Source: Gammaproteobacteria bacterium (lineage in GTDB: Bacteria > Pseudomonadota > Gammaproteobacteria > HK1). Taken from it: 64,000 nt of DNA. Shown here piece after piece: positions 46,861-55,358 of the stretch. The notes beneath the pieces were generated by a model. That model worked only from the letters and a program-made list of their open reading frames with translations, was not told where the DNA came from and did not search any database. A program made the position numbers and the translations under genes. The stretch spans positions 16,036 through 80,035 of the forward strand of contig JAJFJT010000029.1 of NCBI GenBank assembly GCA_021773795.1, written 5' to 3'. Position 1 is the stretch's first letter, and every line of letters starts with the position of its first letter.

Positions 46861-47310
46861 ATGGAAGTGATATTGCTGGATGGGGTAGAGAAGCTCGGAG
46901 AACTGGGCGCCAAGGTCAAGGTTAAGGCAGGATACGCGCGCAACTATTTGTTGCCCCAGGCCAAGGCTGTACTGGCGACCCCGAAAAACCTGGCTGACTT
47001 CGAGGCGCGCCGAGCTGAGCTGGAAAAGCAGCGGGCCGGTGAATTTGCAACATCCGAGGCTCGACTGGATGCCATCACTGCACTGCCACCGCTTCAGCTT
47101 GCACGCATTGCTGGCGAGCAGGGTAAGCTGTTTGGCTCTGTTGGCCCGCAGGATGTTGCCGAGGCGATTACCGCGGCCGGGGCAGAGCTGAACAAACAGG
47201 AAGTACGGATGCCTGAAGGGCCAATACGTGAACTCGGCGAACATAAGGTGTTGGTACATCTACAGGTTGGTGTAGAGGCTACTCTTGATCTCGAGATTGT
47301 TGCCGAATAA
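46861..47310 (+). CDS. rplI: 50S ribosomal protein L9
   Basis: This 149-residue L9 has the N-terminal RNA-binding motif MEVILLDGVEKLGELGAKVKV, then GYARNYLLPQAKA and a C-terminal LFGSVGPQDV domain. The ATG at 46861 was chosen over a GTG one codon upstream. Length matches E. coli (149). Confidence 0.97.
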   Translation: MEVILLDGVEKLGELGAKVKVKAGYARNYLLPQAKAVLATPKNLADFEARRAELEKQRAGEFATSEARLDAITALPPLQLARIAGEQGKLFGSVGPQDVAEAITAAGAELNKQEVRMPEGPIRELGEHKVLVHLQVGVEATLDLEIVAE

Positions 47311-47387
47311 CAGCTTTTTTGCGGTGGCCCGTCTGGTGTAGGATTTCCCTCTGCACTGCTGTGGGTAGTTCTGGGTGATACAGGCTT

Positions 47388-48773
47388 ATGCAATTCACCG
47401 CTACAAATGATCGCGAAACCGCGGCGCTAAAGATTCCGCCTCATTCCATAGAGGCGGAACAGTCGGTGATCGGCGGTTTGTTGCTGGATAATAATGGCTG
47501 GGACCGGGTGGCGGATCGGATCACCGAGGAAGATTTCTACCGCCACGATCATCAACTCATCTTCGGCGCCGTCCGTGCGCTATCAGAAAAAAGCACCCCC
47601 TTTGATGTGGTCACGGTCAGCGAGTGGCTTGAGGCCAATGACAACCTCGAAGATGCCGGTGGCTTGGTCTATCTGGGCGAACTGGCGCGCAATACTCCCA
47701 GTGCTGCCAATATTCTCGCTTATGCCAACATCGTTCGTGAGCGCGCGGTACTGCGTGGTTTGATTCGTGCGGGTGGCGAGATCTCCGCCAATGCTTTCAA
47801 TCCGGAAGGACGGGATGCCGCGGAATTGCTCGACCACGCCGAGCAGCTGGTGTTTCGGCTGGCGGAGAAGGGTGGGCGCCAGGGGCAGGGCTTTGTCGCC
47901 ATGAAGGACATCCTGCCGGCGGTGATGGATCGCATTGATGAACTCTATCAACAGGATAGTGCCATTACCGGTGTCAGCACCGGTTTCACGGATCTGGACG
48001 GCAAAACCTCGGGGCTGCAGCCCTCGGATCTGATCATCGTTGCGGGTCGACCCTCCATGGGTAAGACCGCCTTTGCGATGAATCTGATAGAGCATGCCGC
48101 CATCGGCGAGCAGCGCGCTGCGGCGGTATTCAGCATGGAAATGTCGGCACCGCAGTTGGTGATGCGTATGGTCGCTTCGCTTGGCAGAATCGATGCCCAC
48201 TCGGTGCGTACCGGAAAGCTTCACGATGATGACTGGCCACGCCTGAGCTCGGCGGTGAGCATGCTCGATGTGGCCAATATATTCATCGATGACACCCCGG
48301 CCCTCACGCCTACGGAACTCCGCGCCCGTTGTCGGCGCTTGAAGCGGGAGCACCAACTCGGGATTGTCGTGGTGGACTATATGCAGCTCATGCAGGTGCC
48401 GGGCAGCAAGGAAAACCGGGCTACGGAGATTTCGGAAATTTCCCGTTCTTTGAAAGCGCTTGCCAAGGAGCTCAACGTTCCCATTGTCGCGCTTTCACAG
48501 TTAAACCGTAGCCTGGAGAATCGCCCAAACAAGCGTCCGGTGATGTCGGATCTGCGCGAGTCGGGCGCCATCGAACAGGACGCGGATCTGATTCTCTTTA
48601 TCTATCGTGATGAGGTTTATGACGAGGACAGCCCGCACAAGGGCATGGCCGAAATTATTATTGGTAAACAGCGCAACGGACCCATTGGCAAGGTGGAACT
48701 GACCTTCCTGGGCAAGTTCACCCGCTTTGAGAATTTTAGCCCGGCAAATTATCCTGGCGGTTTTGAGGCGTGA
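47388..48773 (+). CDS. dnaB: Replicative DNA helicase DnaB
   Basis: This 461-residue hexameric 5'-3' helicase contains an N-terminal primase-interaction domain (HSIEAEQSVIGGLLLDN) and a RecA-like core with Walker A GRPSMGKTAFAMN (~218) and Walker B IVVVDYMQLM (~325). Length is close to E. coli DnaB (471). Its stop overlaps the alr start. Confidence 0.97.
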   Translation: MQFTATNDRETAALKIPPHSIEAEQSVIGGLLLDNNGWDRVADRITEEDFYRHDHQLIFGAVRALSEKSTPFDVVTVSEWLEANDNLEDAGGLVYLGELARNTPSAANILAYANIVRERAVLRGLIRAGGEISANAFNPEGRDAAELLDHAEQLVFRLAEKGGRQGQGFVAMKDILPAVMDRIDELYQQDSAITGVSTGFTDLDGKTSGLQPSDLIIVAGRPSMGKTAFAMNLIEHAAIGEQRAAAVFSMEMSAPQLVMRMVASLGRIDAHSVRTGKLHDDDWPRLSSAVSMLDVANIFIDDTPALTPTELRARCRRLKREHQLGIVVVDYMQLMQVPGSKENRATEISEISRSLKALAKELNVPIVALSQLNRSLENRPNKRPVMSDLRESGAIEQDADLILFIYRDEVYDEDSPHKGMAEIIIGKQRNGPIGKVELTFLGKFTRFENFSPANYPGGFEA

Positions 48774-49918
48774 GGGCGGAGCGTCTGCGGCGCTGCAATG
48801 ATGCCCTTTGCGGTGCCCGCGCGGTGATTGACCTCGATGCCCTGGCTCACAATCTGCAACGGATTCGTGAGTTAGCTCCTGACTCCCGGATCATGGCGGT
48901 GATCAAGGCGGATGGCTATGGACACGGTGCCTTGCGCGTCGCACATGCGTTAATGGGGGCTGATGCCTTCGGTGTGGCACGGGTTGCCGAGGGAATGGCC
49001 CTGCGCAGTGCTGGAATCCGTCATAAAATCGTGGTTCTAGAGGGATTTTCCTCGCCAGAGGAGCTGATCCTGGTACGAGAGCACGGGCTCGACACCGTGC
49101 TCCACCACCCCTCGCAACTTGAGATGCTGGAACAAGCACCAGCTGGCGCAACAATTCTCCTTTGGTTAAAGATTGATACCGGCATGCATCGGCTGGGGTT
49201 TCCGCCCGTGGCCTACGGTGAGATTATGGCTCGCCTTTCGGGCTGTGCTGCAGTGGCCATGCCGGTGGGGCTGATGACCCACCTTGCCAGTGCAGATGAG
49301 CTAAAGAACCCCCAGACTTCAAAACAACTCGCCTGCTTTCAGGCGGTTGCAGAGCAGCATTCGGGACAGCTCAGTATCGCCAATTCCGCCGGTATCCTGG
49401 CTTGGGAGCAAGCCCATGCGGATTGGCTGCGCCCGGGTATTATGCTCTACGGCATTTCACCCTTTTCCGAGTCCACGGGCGGTGAGCATGGCTTGCGCCC
49501 GGTAATGAATTTCAGTACCCGCTTGATTGCCGTCAATCAGCTTTCACGGGGTGATGCGGTTGGCTACGGCGGCCGCTGGGTTTGTCCTGAGGATATGGCC
49601 GTGGGGGTTGCGGCAGTAGGCTATGGTGATGGTTACCCCCGCCACGCCACAGCGGGTACGCCGGTGCTGGTGAATGGCGAGCGAGTGCCGTTGATAGGGC
49701 GGGTTTCCATGGACATGATCAGCGTGGATCTGCGTAGCCAGCCCACGGCACGGGTGGGTGATCCGGTGCTGCTTTGGGGGGCCGAGTTGCCCGTGGAAGT
49801 CGTGGCCTTGGCAGCTAATACCATTCCCTATGAATTGACTTGCAAGCTCACCAATCGGGTAGAACGTGTGGAGGAAGGGGTGGTGGGGCTTACGAGGCAG
49901 GATGCGCGGGTTTCCTGA
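48770..49918 (+). CDS. alr: Alanine racemase
   Basis: Alr makes D-alanine for peptidoglycan using PLP. The 382-residue protein has the PLP-Lys motif AVIKADGYGHGA, GYGDGYPR, the catalytic Tyr region VGYGGRW and SMDMISVD. The GTG start overlaps the dnaB stop (GTGA). dnaB-alr adjacency is common. It converges with the response regulator gene and marks the left edge of the accessory block. Confidence 0.95.
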   Translation: MRAERLRRCNDALCGARAVIDLDALAHNLQRIRELAPDSRIMAVIKADGYGHGALRVAHALMGADAFGVARVAEGMALRSAGIRHKIVVLEGFSSPEELILVREHGLDTVLHHPSQLEMLEQAPAGATILLWLKIDTGMHRLGFPPVAYGEIMARLSGCAAVAMPVGLMTHLASADELKNPQTSKQLACFQAVAEQHSGQLSIANSAGILAWEQAHADWLRPGIMLYGISPFSESTGGEHGLRPVMNFSTRLIAVNQLSRGDAVGYGGRWVCPEDMAVGVAAVGYGDGYPRHATAGTPVLVNGERVPLIGRVSMDMISVDLRSQPTARVGDPVLLWGAELPVEVVALAANTIPYELTCKLTNRVERVEEGVVGLTRQDARVS

Positions 49919-49940
49919 AGTCTATACTTCTTCCAGCCCG

Positions 49941-51353
49941 CTATTTCTCGATTCCGTATCGTTTCATCTTTTCCCACAGGCTTTTTCGTGAAATCGCCAG
50001 AGATTTGGCGGCCTTATTGATTATCCACCCACTCTCTTCGAGAGCTTTCCAGATCGCCGCACACTCGGCGTTTTTGATCGACTCCTTGAGGGTGAGGGTA
50101 AGGGTGTTGACAGTCACCTCCTGATCGTCGGCGGCTTCCATACTGCCTGGAATCAAAAGGTCATTTTTCGCGAGCCAGCGCCCACCACACAACGCTATCG
50201 CCCTTTCTATGATGTTTTTCAATTCCCGGACATTCCCGGGGTAACTCATGGACAGCAGCTGCAATTCCGCTTCTTTCGATAGGCCTTTTACGCGCCATCG
50301 GGTGTTTGCAGCCAACTGGTTTACGAATATTCTGGCGAGGTGAAGGATGTCATCCCTGCGTTCACGTAGCGGTGGAATATGCACGTGAATAACATTCAGG
50401 CGCCAATATAAGTCCGAACGAAAATCCCCTTTCTTCATGGCAGTGTCCAGATCCACCTGGGTCGCCGCAATGACCCGTACATCCAAGGATATGGACTCCT
50501 GCCCGCCCACGCGTTCAATCACAAGTTCCTGTAGTACGCGGAGCAGTTTCACCTGGATCTCCCGAGGGATTTCAGCAATTTCATCCAGAAAAATTGTGCC
50601 GCCGTGAGCCTGTTCGAAACGACCTATACGCCGCTGCATAGCCCCGGTAAAAGCCCCTTTTTCGTGGCCGAAAAGCTCGCTTTCGATTAATCCAAGAGGC
50701 AGAGCCGCGCAATTGACTTTGACCAGGGGGCCTTGCGCCCGGAGGCTGTTGTGATGAATCAAATCAGCTACTACCTCTTTTCCAACCCCGGATTCTCCTG
50801 TGATCAAAACCGAACTATCGGACTCAGAAAGCCGCGCCACAAGCCGCTCGATGGTACGCATCGGTGCGCTCTTGCCGAGGACACCGGCACCGGGCCTGAA
50901 ATGTGCGTCGTCAATTCCCAAGGAACCAGTACTCAGGCGGACATCCCTTATACGCGACAGGTGACGGCCCATTTTGTCGATAAAATCGCACAATTCAAAG
51001 GGTTTGGTCAGGTAGTCAACGGCTCCTGCCTTGACCAGGGCAACCGCATCCGAGATATCGCTATAGGCCGTCATGAGGATAACCGGAGTTCCCGGGTGGT
51101 GACGTGAAATATAGGCAAACAAGTCGGTTCCGGAGCCATCGGGCAAGCGGATATCGGTGACAACCAGATCAACATCGCCTTTTTCAATTTGGGCGTAGGC
51201 ACTGGCTGCATCAGACGCGCAGCGGACGGGAAGTCCCTCAAGACGAAGCCGGTCTTCAAGGGACAATCTCATAATTTCGTTATCTTCGACCAATAGCACG
51301 CAGAGCCCCGAAAAATCCTCTTCCTGCTCGCTTTTATTGTCCCGCTCACGCAT
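49941..51353 (-). CDS. Sigma-54-dependent NtrC-family response regulator
   Basis: This 470-residue regulator has a receiver domain (Asp in VVTDIRLPDGSG, ~65), an AAA+ domain with Walker A GESGVGKE, the sigma-54 contact loop ESELFGHEKGAFTGA, and a C-terminal Fis-type HTH (NKAAKSLAISRKSLWEKMKR). It should activate the sigma-54 promoter at 55178 when phosphorylated by the kinase encoded next door. An IS element now separates it from the kinase gene; the coding sequence is intact. The layout with PhnD-like protein and kinase recalls aioR/arxR. Confidence 0.93.
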   Translation of the reverse strand: MRERDNKSEQEEDFSGLCVLLVEDNEIMRLSLEDRLRLEGLPVRCASDAASAYAQIEKGDVDLVVTDIRLPDGSGTDLFAYISRHHPGTPVILMTAYSDISDAVALVKAGAVDYLTKPFELCDFIDKMGRHLSRIRDVRLSTGSLGIDDAHFRPGAGVLGKSAPMRTIERLVARLSESDSSVLITGESGVGKEVVADLIHHNSLRAQGPLVKVNCAALPLGLIESELFGHEKGAFTGAMQRRIGRFEQAHGGTIFLDEIAEIPREIQVKLLRVLQELVIERVGGQESISLDVRVIAATQVDLDTAMKKGDFRSDLYWRLNVIHVHIPPLRERRDDILHLARIFVNQLAANTRWRVKGLSKEAELQLLSMSYPGNVRELKNIIERAIALCGGRWLAKNDLLIPGSMEAADDQEVTVNTLTLTLKESIKNAECAAIWKALEESGWIINKAAKSLAISRKSLWEKMKRYGIEK

Positions 51354-51373
51354 TCAGGCAGCCTTTATTTTGG

Positions 51374-52435
51374 GGCCTTCATCAAATCGAGTGGGTAAAA
51401 ATCACCTACAAACCCCTTGTGGGTAGAGAACCAGCCCGCCCAGATGGCAGTAGATTGCATTCCTGAAGCGTGCTTTATTTTGAAACCCACGGCTGCGTAT
51501 TTTGATCGTCTTGATGCGGCTGTTGATGCTCTCAGATGGGCCATTGCTTACCTTTAGGATGATGGCGTTAAGAATTCCCCAGAGGTGTTCCTTGATAGTT
51601 TTGGCAACTTTTTTGACCGGCTCCAGTCGGCACCGAAGAGCCCAAGATAGCCACTGCTTCCAACGCTTCTCGGCCCAGGTCCGGCTCACATCGCTCCACA
51701 GGCGCATCGCCAAATCCTTGATGGCCCAGGCACGCGCCGTCTTCAGCGTGCTTTCCCTTAGCAACTTGAAGCTGCGTTGGCGTTTGTGACTCAGGTTTCC
51801 TGGATTGGTCAACCAGTCATACTTGCTGCCTTTCTTGCGCTCGTTGGCCACATGCAACACCTTTCCTTCAGCCGATACGACGGTGACGTAATCGTGTCGC
51901 TTGCGGAAGGAGGTCTCATCTACGCCAATGTGTTTCGGGGGCGCCACCTGGCGGCGCTCCAATCCACGCTTAACCGCACGTTGCATGATCCCATCAATGG
52001 CATTCCAGCTGAATGACAATTGACGTGACACCGCTTGGATCGAGGCCTCCTGGAGCCAGTCAATCACCAGGGCCTCATACAGCACGGTAAAATCTGAACC
52101 CGGCTCCGACCATGGGACGTGTACTGACACCACTCCATGTTCCGCGCATTGGACCCGTGGCAGATCAGCTATCAGTAGGGTCTTAAGTTGGCAGGTATCT
52201 AGATGTTGCCACTGCCGGCGGCGTCTGTCGTAACCCGGGCAACGGGCACCACACTTCGGGCATGTCTGCTTGGTTCCCAGTTTTTGCTCCACATGAACCT
52301 TGACCTTGCCTGCCTTTATATCCATTTCTTTATCAGACACCTTCCACGGCGCCTGAATGCCCAATATCTGTTGGTATAGTTCTTTGTCTCTCATCCTTCA
52401 CACGGTAATCTACCCACTCGATCGGGGGAAGAGCC
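51374..52435. mobile_element. ISL3-type insertion sequence between kinase and regulator
   Basis: The element is 1062 bases. Imperfect terminal inverted repeats read GGCCTTCATCAAATCGAGTG at the left end and GGCTCTTCCCCCGATCGAGT (reverse complement) at the right end, fitting the GGCTCTT ends of ISL3 elements. Flanks TATTTTGG and TATTTTTA suggest a degraded 8-base duplication. It carries one transposase gene with an internal deletion. Confidence 0.85.
51402..52394 (-). pseudogene. ISL3-family transposase with internal in-frame deletion
   Basis: The 330-residue frame has the ISL3 N-terminal zinc finger (CPKCGARCPGYDRR), HTH, the first catalytic Asp (IGVDETSF, ~159) and the C-terminal NGPSESINSRIK region with Glu. 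Family members are ~400 residues or more. About 80 residues normally containing the second catalytic Asp (MDMW-type motif) are missing at ~184-190, where ANERKK joins GSKYDWL directly. The enzyme is therefore probably inactive. Its ATG overlaps the kinase TGA. Confidence 0.83.
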
Positions 52436-53896
52436 TATTTTTATAGTCGGAACCACAACGCGGAACCGGGTGCCGCGTCCTTCCTCACTTCCCAATTCAA
52501 TCACACCCCCCATGCCGTGGACCAGCCGATAGACGACCCAAAGACCCAGCCCAGTACCGTTTGGTTTGGTGGTGAAAAAAGGATCAAACAACTGGTTTCT
52601 GTATTGGGCGGGTATGCCCGGCCCGTTATCACTCACCTCGATAATTATGTAAGGCTGCTCATGAATCGCACGAAACGATACCGTACCTCCTTCCGGAAGT
52701 GCCTGCACTGCGTTTTTCAGCAGGTTCAGCACAACTTGTTGAACTCTTGTACCCTGTATGTAGATACCTTCGTCTACCTGATTCTCCCAAACGATTTGGA
52801 TATCGCGTTTGCCGATTTCTAGCTTCAGGAGTTCCAGTACGTGATTAAGATGTGCCGCGCTGACCGGATGATCGCTGTCCTCGACTTTCAGTTCTACAAG
52901 GAGACTACCTACAATATCCCTGATCCGGTAAAGGCCCTGTTCGATCAACGGTAGGTAGCGTTTGATGAGTTCCGGATCATTCGGATGCTTGCGTAACGTG
53001 TCGATGCAGTTAAGAAGTCCGGCGAGGGGATTGTTCACCTCATGGGCGACGCCGGCGGTGATACGACCCAGGGCGACCAGCTTTTCGCTCATCGTCGCTT
53101 CTTCTTCAAGAGTTTTTTTCTCGGCCAACGCAGCCAATATCTTGTTGAAGGTGGCGCTCAGGCGTCCGATCTCATCGCGTTGCCTGACAGGAACGGGAGC
53201 TATTTCAGCCATGTCGCCTCGGCCCACAGCTTCAAGCCCCAAGGTTACTGCGGTGAGTGGCTTGACCATACGTTGCGAGGCGAAGGCGCCCAGAAGGCTG
53301 CCGATAATAACAAAACCAAAAGTCATCGCCAGAACCGTAACAGCCGAGTACTGTGCTTTATCATAGAGTTGCCCGATCGATAGTCGAACTCGAATGACGC
53401 CAAGATATTTCTGATCCGAGAACAGGGGTACAACACCTTCCTGGAATCCTTTCCTGGATAATTCGCCGCCGCTCAATACGCTTGGGGATCGGGCCGAGAG
53501 AGCGGTTTCCAACAGGTGACGTTCGTTTTCGTCCGAGGGTGAAAATAGCAGTCCGATGGGATGTTTCGATGGTTGCAGATGAGCCTGTACCCGGCCCTTG
53601 GCGTCAAGGATCATTCCTGTAATAGCCTGACTTTGCCGCTTTTCCACGGACGAATGGGAGGTGATATTCTTGAGACTCAAATACAAAGTCCAAAAATCCT
53701 TGCGGAGCATGGCCTTAGGGGCTGTGACCGCTACGGATTCGGCCATCAATAGGGCTTTTTCTCCCAATACCTCGTGAAATCTCCACCAATCCTGAACCAC
53801 TATGACAGCACCGATCATGAATCCGACGCCAGCCACCACGGCCGTGATGGTTAGGGAAAACTTGAGCGACAGGGGCCATGAGCGGGGATTCAGCAT
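52391..53896 (-). CDS. Sensor histidine kinase (HAMP-type), C-terminus altered by IS
   Basis: This 501-residue membrane kinase has two helices (~12-32 and ~185-208), a periplasmic domain between them, HAMP, a HisKA H-box (GRITAGVAHEVNNPLAG), an N-box (NLLKNAVQAL) and G-boxes (DNGPGIP, GTGLGLWVV). The last 14 residues are read from IS sequence. Without the insertion the frame would end ...IKIKAA-stop, with the stop abutting the regulator ATG. The catalytic core is complete. The upstream PhnD-like protein is the likely ligand-binding partner. Confidence 0.9.
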   Translation of the reverse strand: MLNPRSWPLSLKFSLTITAVVAGVGFMIGAVIVVQDWWRFHEVLGEKALLMAESVAVTAPKAMLRKDFWTLYLSLKNITSHSSVEKRQSQAITGMILDAKGRVQAHLQPSKHPIGLLFSPSDENERHLLETALSARSPSVLSGGELSRKGFQEGVVPLFSDQKYLGVIRVRLSIGQLYDKAQYSAVTVLAMTFGFVIIGSLLGAFASQRMVKPLTAVTLGLEAVGRGDMAEIAPVPVRQRDEIGRLSATFNKILAALAEKKTLEEEATMSEKLVALGRITAGVAHEVNNPLAGLLNCIDTLRKHPNDPELIKRYLPLIEQGLYRIRDIVGSLLVELKVEDSDHPVSAAHLNHVLELLKLEIGKRDIQIVWENQVDEGIYIQGTRVQQVVLNLLKNAVQALPEGGTVSFRAIHEQPYIIIEVSDNGPGIPAQYRNQLFDPFFTTKPNGTGLGLWVVYRLVHGMGGVIELGSEEGRGTRFRVVVPTIKIGSSPDRVGRLPCEG

Positions 53897-53915
53897 TGGC
53901 TTTCACATGCTCGGC

Positions 53916-54788
53916 TTACGGTGCGGTGACAGTGGATAACTGGGAAAGAACTTTCCTGGTCTGGTTCGCCATCACGCGAATATCGTAAAAAAGACTGGGC
54001 GGGAAATCTCCGAAACCATCCAGCTTGAATTCGCTGAGAAGAATTTTCCCTTCTGGATCCAAGTTCATTTTCAATAATACTTCCTGCATACGTTTGACGG
54101 TTGTGGCCTTGACCCCAATGCGGGAAACGATAGGGGGAAAACCAAAGCTGGGTGATCGTTTGACGATTCGGGTCTCTTTTGTGATTTCGGGCCGAAAGGC
54201 TGCCAGATATTCCCATATGTACGAATCGACGGCGCCGCCATCGGCGACTTGTTCGGCGACCGCCTGTATGGTTTCGGCATGATTGAAGGTAAAAAAAGTT
54301 TGCCGAAAAAACGTTTCCGGGCTTTCTTTGTGTTTAGACAACAGTGCCAAAGGATAAAGAAAACCTGAATTTGAATCGGGATCAGAGAAAGCGAAAACTC
54401 GTCCGCGCAAATCATTCAACGTTTGATACGGGCTGTTGCGGTGAACGATGATATAGGAATAGTACCGAGGTTCTCTCCGATAGATGGGTACGGTCAGGAG
54501 CCGTAGAAATTCTGGATCTCTGGATTGTACGAATGGATACCCACATATCCAAGCGAAATCAATTCCCCCGGAGTTCAGCAGATCCAACACCTCCCGGTAG
54601 GACCTGCGCATGACGAATTCGACCCTTTGTCCCAATCTGCGCTCCAAGTATTGACTCCAGCGATCGAGCAGCCTGAGATTTTCAGTGACGACCACAGCGG
54701 TCAAACCAAACTTAATCGACGGCTGCGGTTCTGCCGCCGAAAGCGATGCTATCCAAGGTAGTAACAGGAAAAGTATGGCGAGTCGCAA
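53916..54788 (-). CDS. PhnD-like periplasmic oxyanion-binding protein
   Basis: This 290-residue protein has a signal peptide (MRLAILFLLLPWIASLSAA) and a PhnD/TauA-type solute-binding fold, with GIDFAWICGYPF and DPDSNSGFLYPLALL as typical ligand-loop stretches. No ABC permease or ATPase is nearby; instead it precedes the kinase gene by 19 bases. Proteins of this type serve as ligand sensors in arsenite systems (AioX, ArxX). The ligand here is unknown, possibly an oxyanion. Confidence 0.85.
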   Translation of the reverse strand: MRLAILFLLLPWIASLSAAEPQPSIKFGLTAVVVTENLRLLDRWSQYLERRLGQRVEFVMRRSYREVLDLLNSGGIDFAWICGYPFVQSRDPEFLRLLTVPIYRREPRYYSYIIVHRNSPYQTLNDLRGRVFAFSDPDSNSGFLYPLALLSKHKESPETFFRQTFFTFNHAETIQAVAEQVADGGAVDSYIWEYLAAFRPEITKETRIVKRSPSFGFPPIVSRIGVKATTVKRMQEVLLKMNLDPEGKILLSEFKLDGFGDFPPSLFYDIRVMANQTRKVLSQLSTVTAP

Positions 54789-55000
54789 AGGGAAACCTTC
54801 GTAAAGGAATTTAGCTGTTGTTGTTGTCGAACATATCTGACGCTCTCCCAGGAAGCCAGATTAAGTCAGCGCCAAGCTACCAATAATAGTAGAAGAATTT
54901 GACTTCTCAGTCTTTTTTTTGTCTGGCGACCACCGGGTTCGCCAATTGACACAGGTTGCAGGGACGGATTCGAAAGACTCCCTGTTTGAATGTTGATCAC

Positions 55001-55028
55001 CCTTTAGTTACCGTCCGGTAACTAAAGG
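55001..55028. promoter_or_regulatory. Palindromic candidate activator site (UAS 1)
   Basis: A perfect 12-base inverted repeat, CCTTTAGTTACC and GGTAACTAAAGG, is separated by GTCC. It lies ~150 bases upstream of the sigma-54 promoter, the usual range for an NtrC-type enhancer, and is the strongest dyad in the divergent region. Confidence 0.7.
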
Positions 55029-55095
55029 CCTTGAAGAAACGCCTCAAGCGATTGATCTTGAAATGGAAATTGGAAAAGTTGCGGGATCTGGAGGA

Positions 55096-55116
55096 TTGTT
55101 ACCGGAGCGTAACCAA
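55096..55116. promoter_or_regulatory. Second related activator site (UAS 2)
   Basis: TTGTTACCGGAGCGTAACCA contains the same GTTACCG half-site and a GTAAC counterpart as the 55001 palindrome, in degenerate form. It is ~60 bases upstream of the -24 box. Two tandem sites would suit cooperative binding of the response regulator. Confidence 0.55.
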
Positions 55117-55177
55117 ACTCTGTTCCGGTCTAACCATTTTTATAAATGAGTGTTGAATTTCAATGAGTCCCAATTTC

Positions 55178-55193
55178 TGGCATGACATTTGCT
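55178..55193 (+). promoter_or_regulatory. Sigma-54 (-24/-12) promoter of the molybdoenzyme operon
   Basis: TGGCATGACATTTGCT matches the consensus with GG and GC exactly ten bases apart. It points toward the cytochrome gene and would start a transcript near 55204, leaving a ~150-base leader. The sigma-54 activator encoded at 49941-51353 is the obvious regulator. Confidence 0.82.
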
Positions 55194-55280
55194 GTCGTCT
55201 GCATGGCACAAGGCAATTTTCATTGTCTGCCGTTCGACGCCGAAAACATGGAAAGAGCATAGCTGCAAGGGCGTGCTCAA

Positions 55281-55304
55281 CAAGAACAAGAACAAGAACA
55301 AGAA
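55281..55304 (+). repeat. CAAGAA hexamer tandem repeat in the operon leader
   Basis: Four perfect CAAGAA units are followed by a degenerate CAACAA unit. They lie between the predicted transcription start and the cytochrome start codon. Such repeats can change in number by slippage. Confidence 0.85.
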
Positions 55305-55358
55305 CAACAAATAGACTTGATGTGGGGAAATTTTGTGAGGGTAAGGGTGTCCGGTCAT

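Noticed and set aside
55211..55231. Second sigma-54-like box starting ATGGCACAAGG
   Set aside because: The -24 half is good but no GC occurs at the required ten-base spacing.
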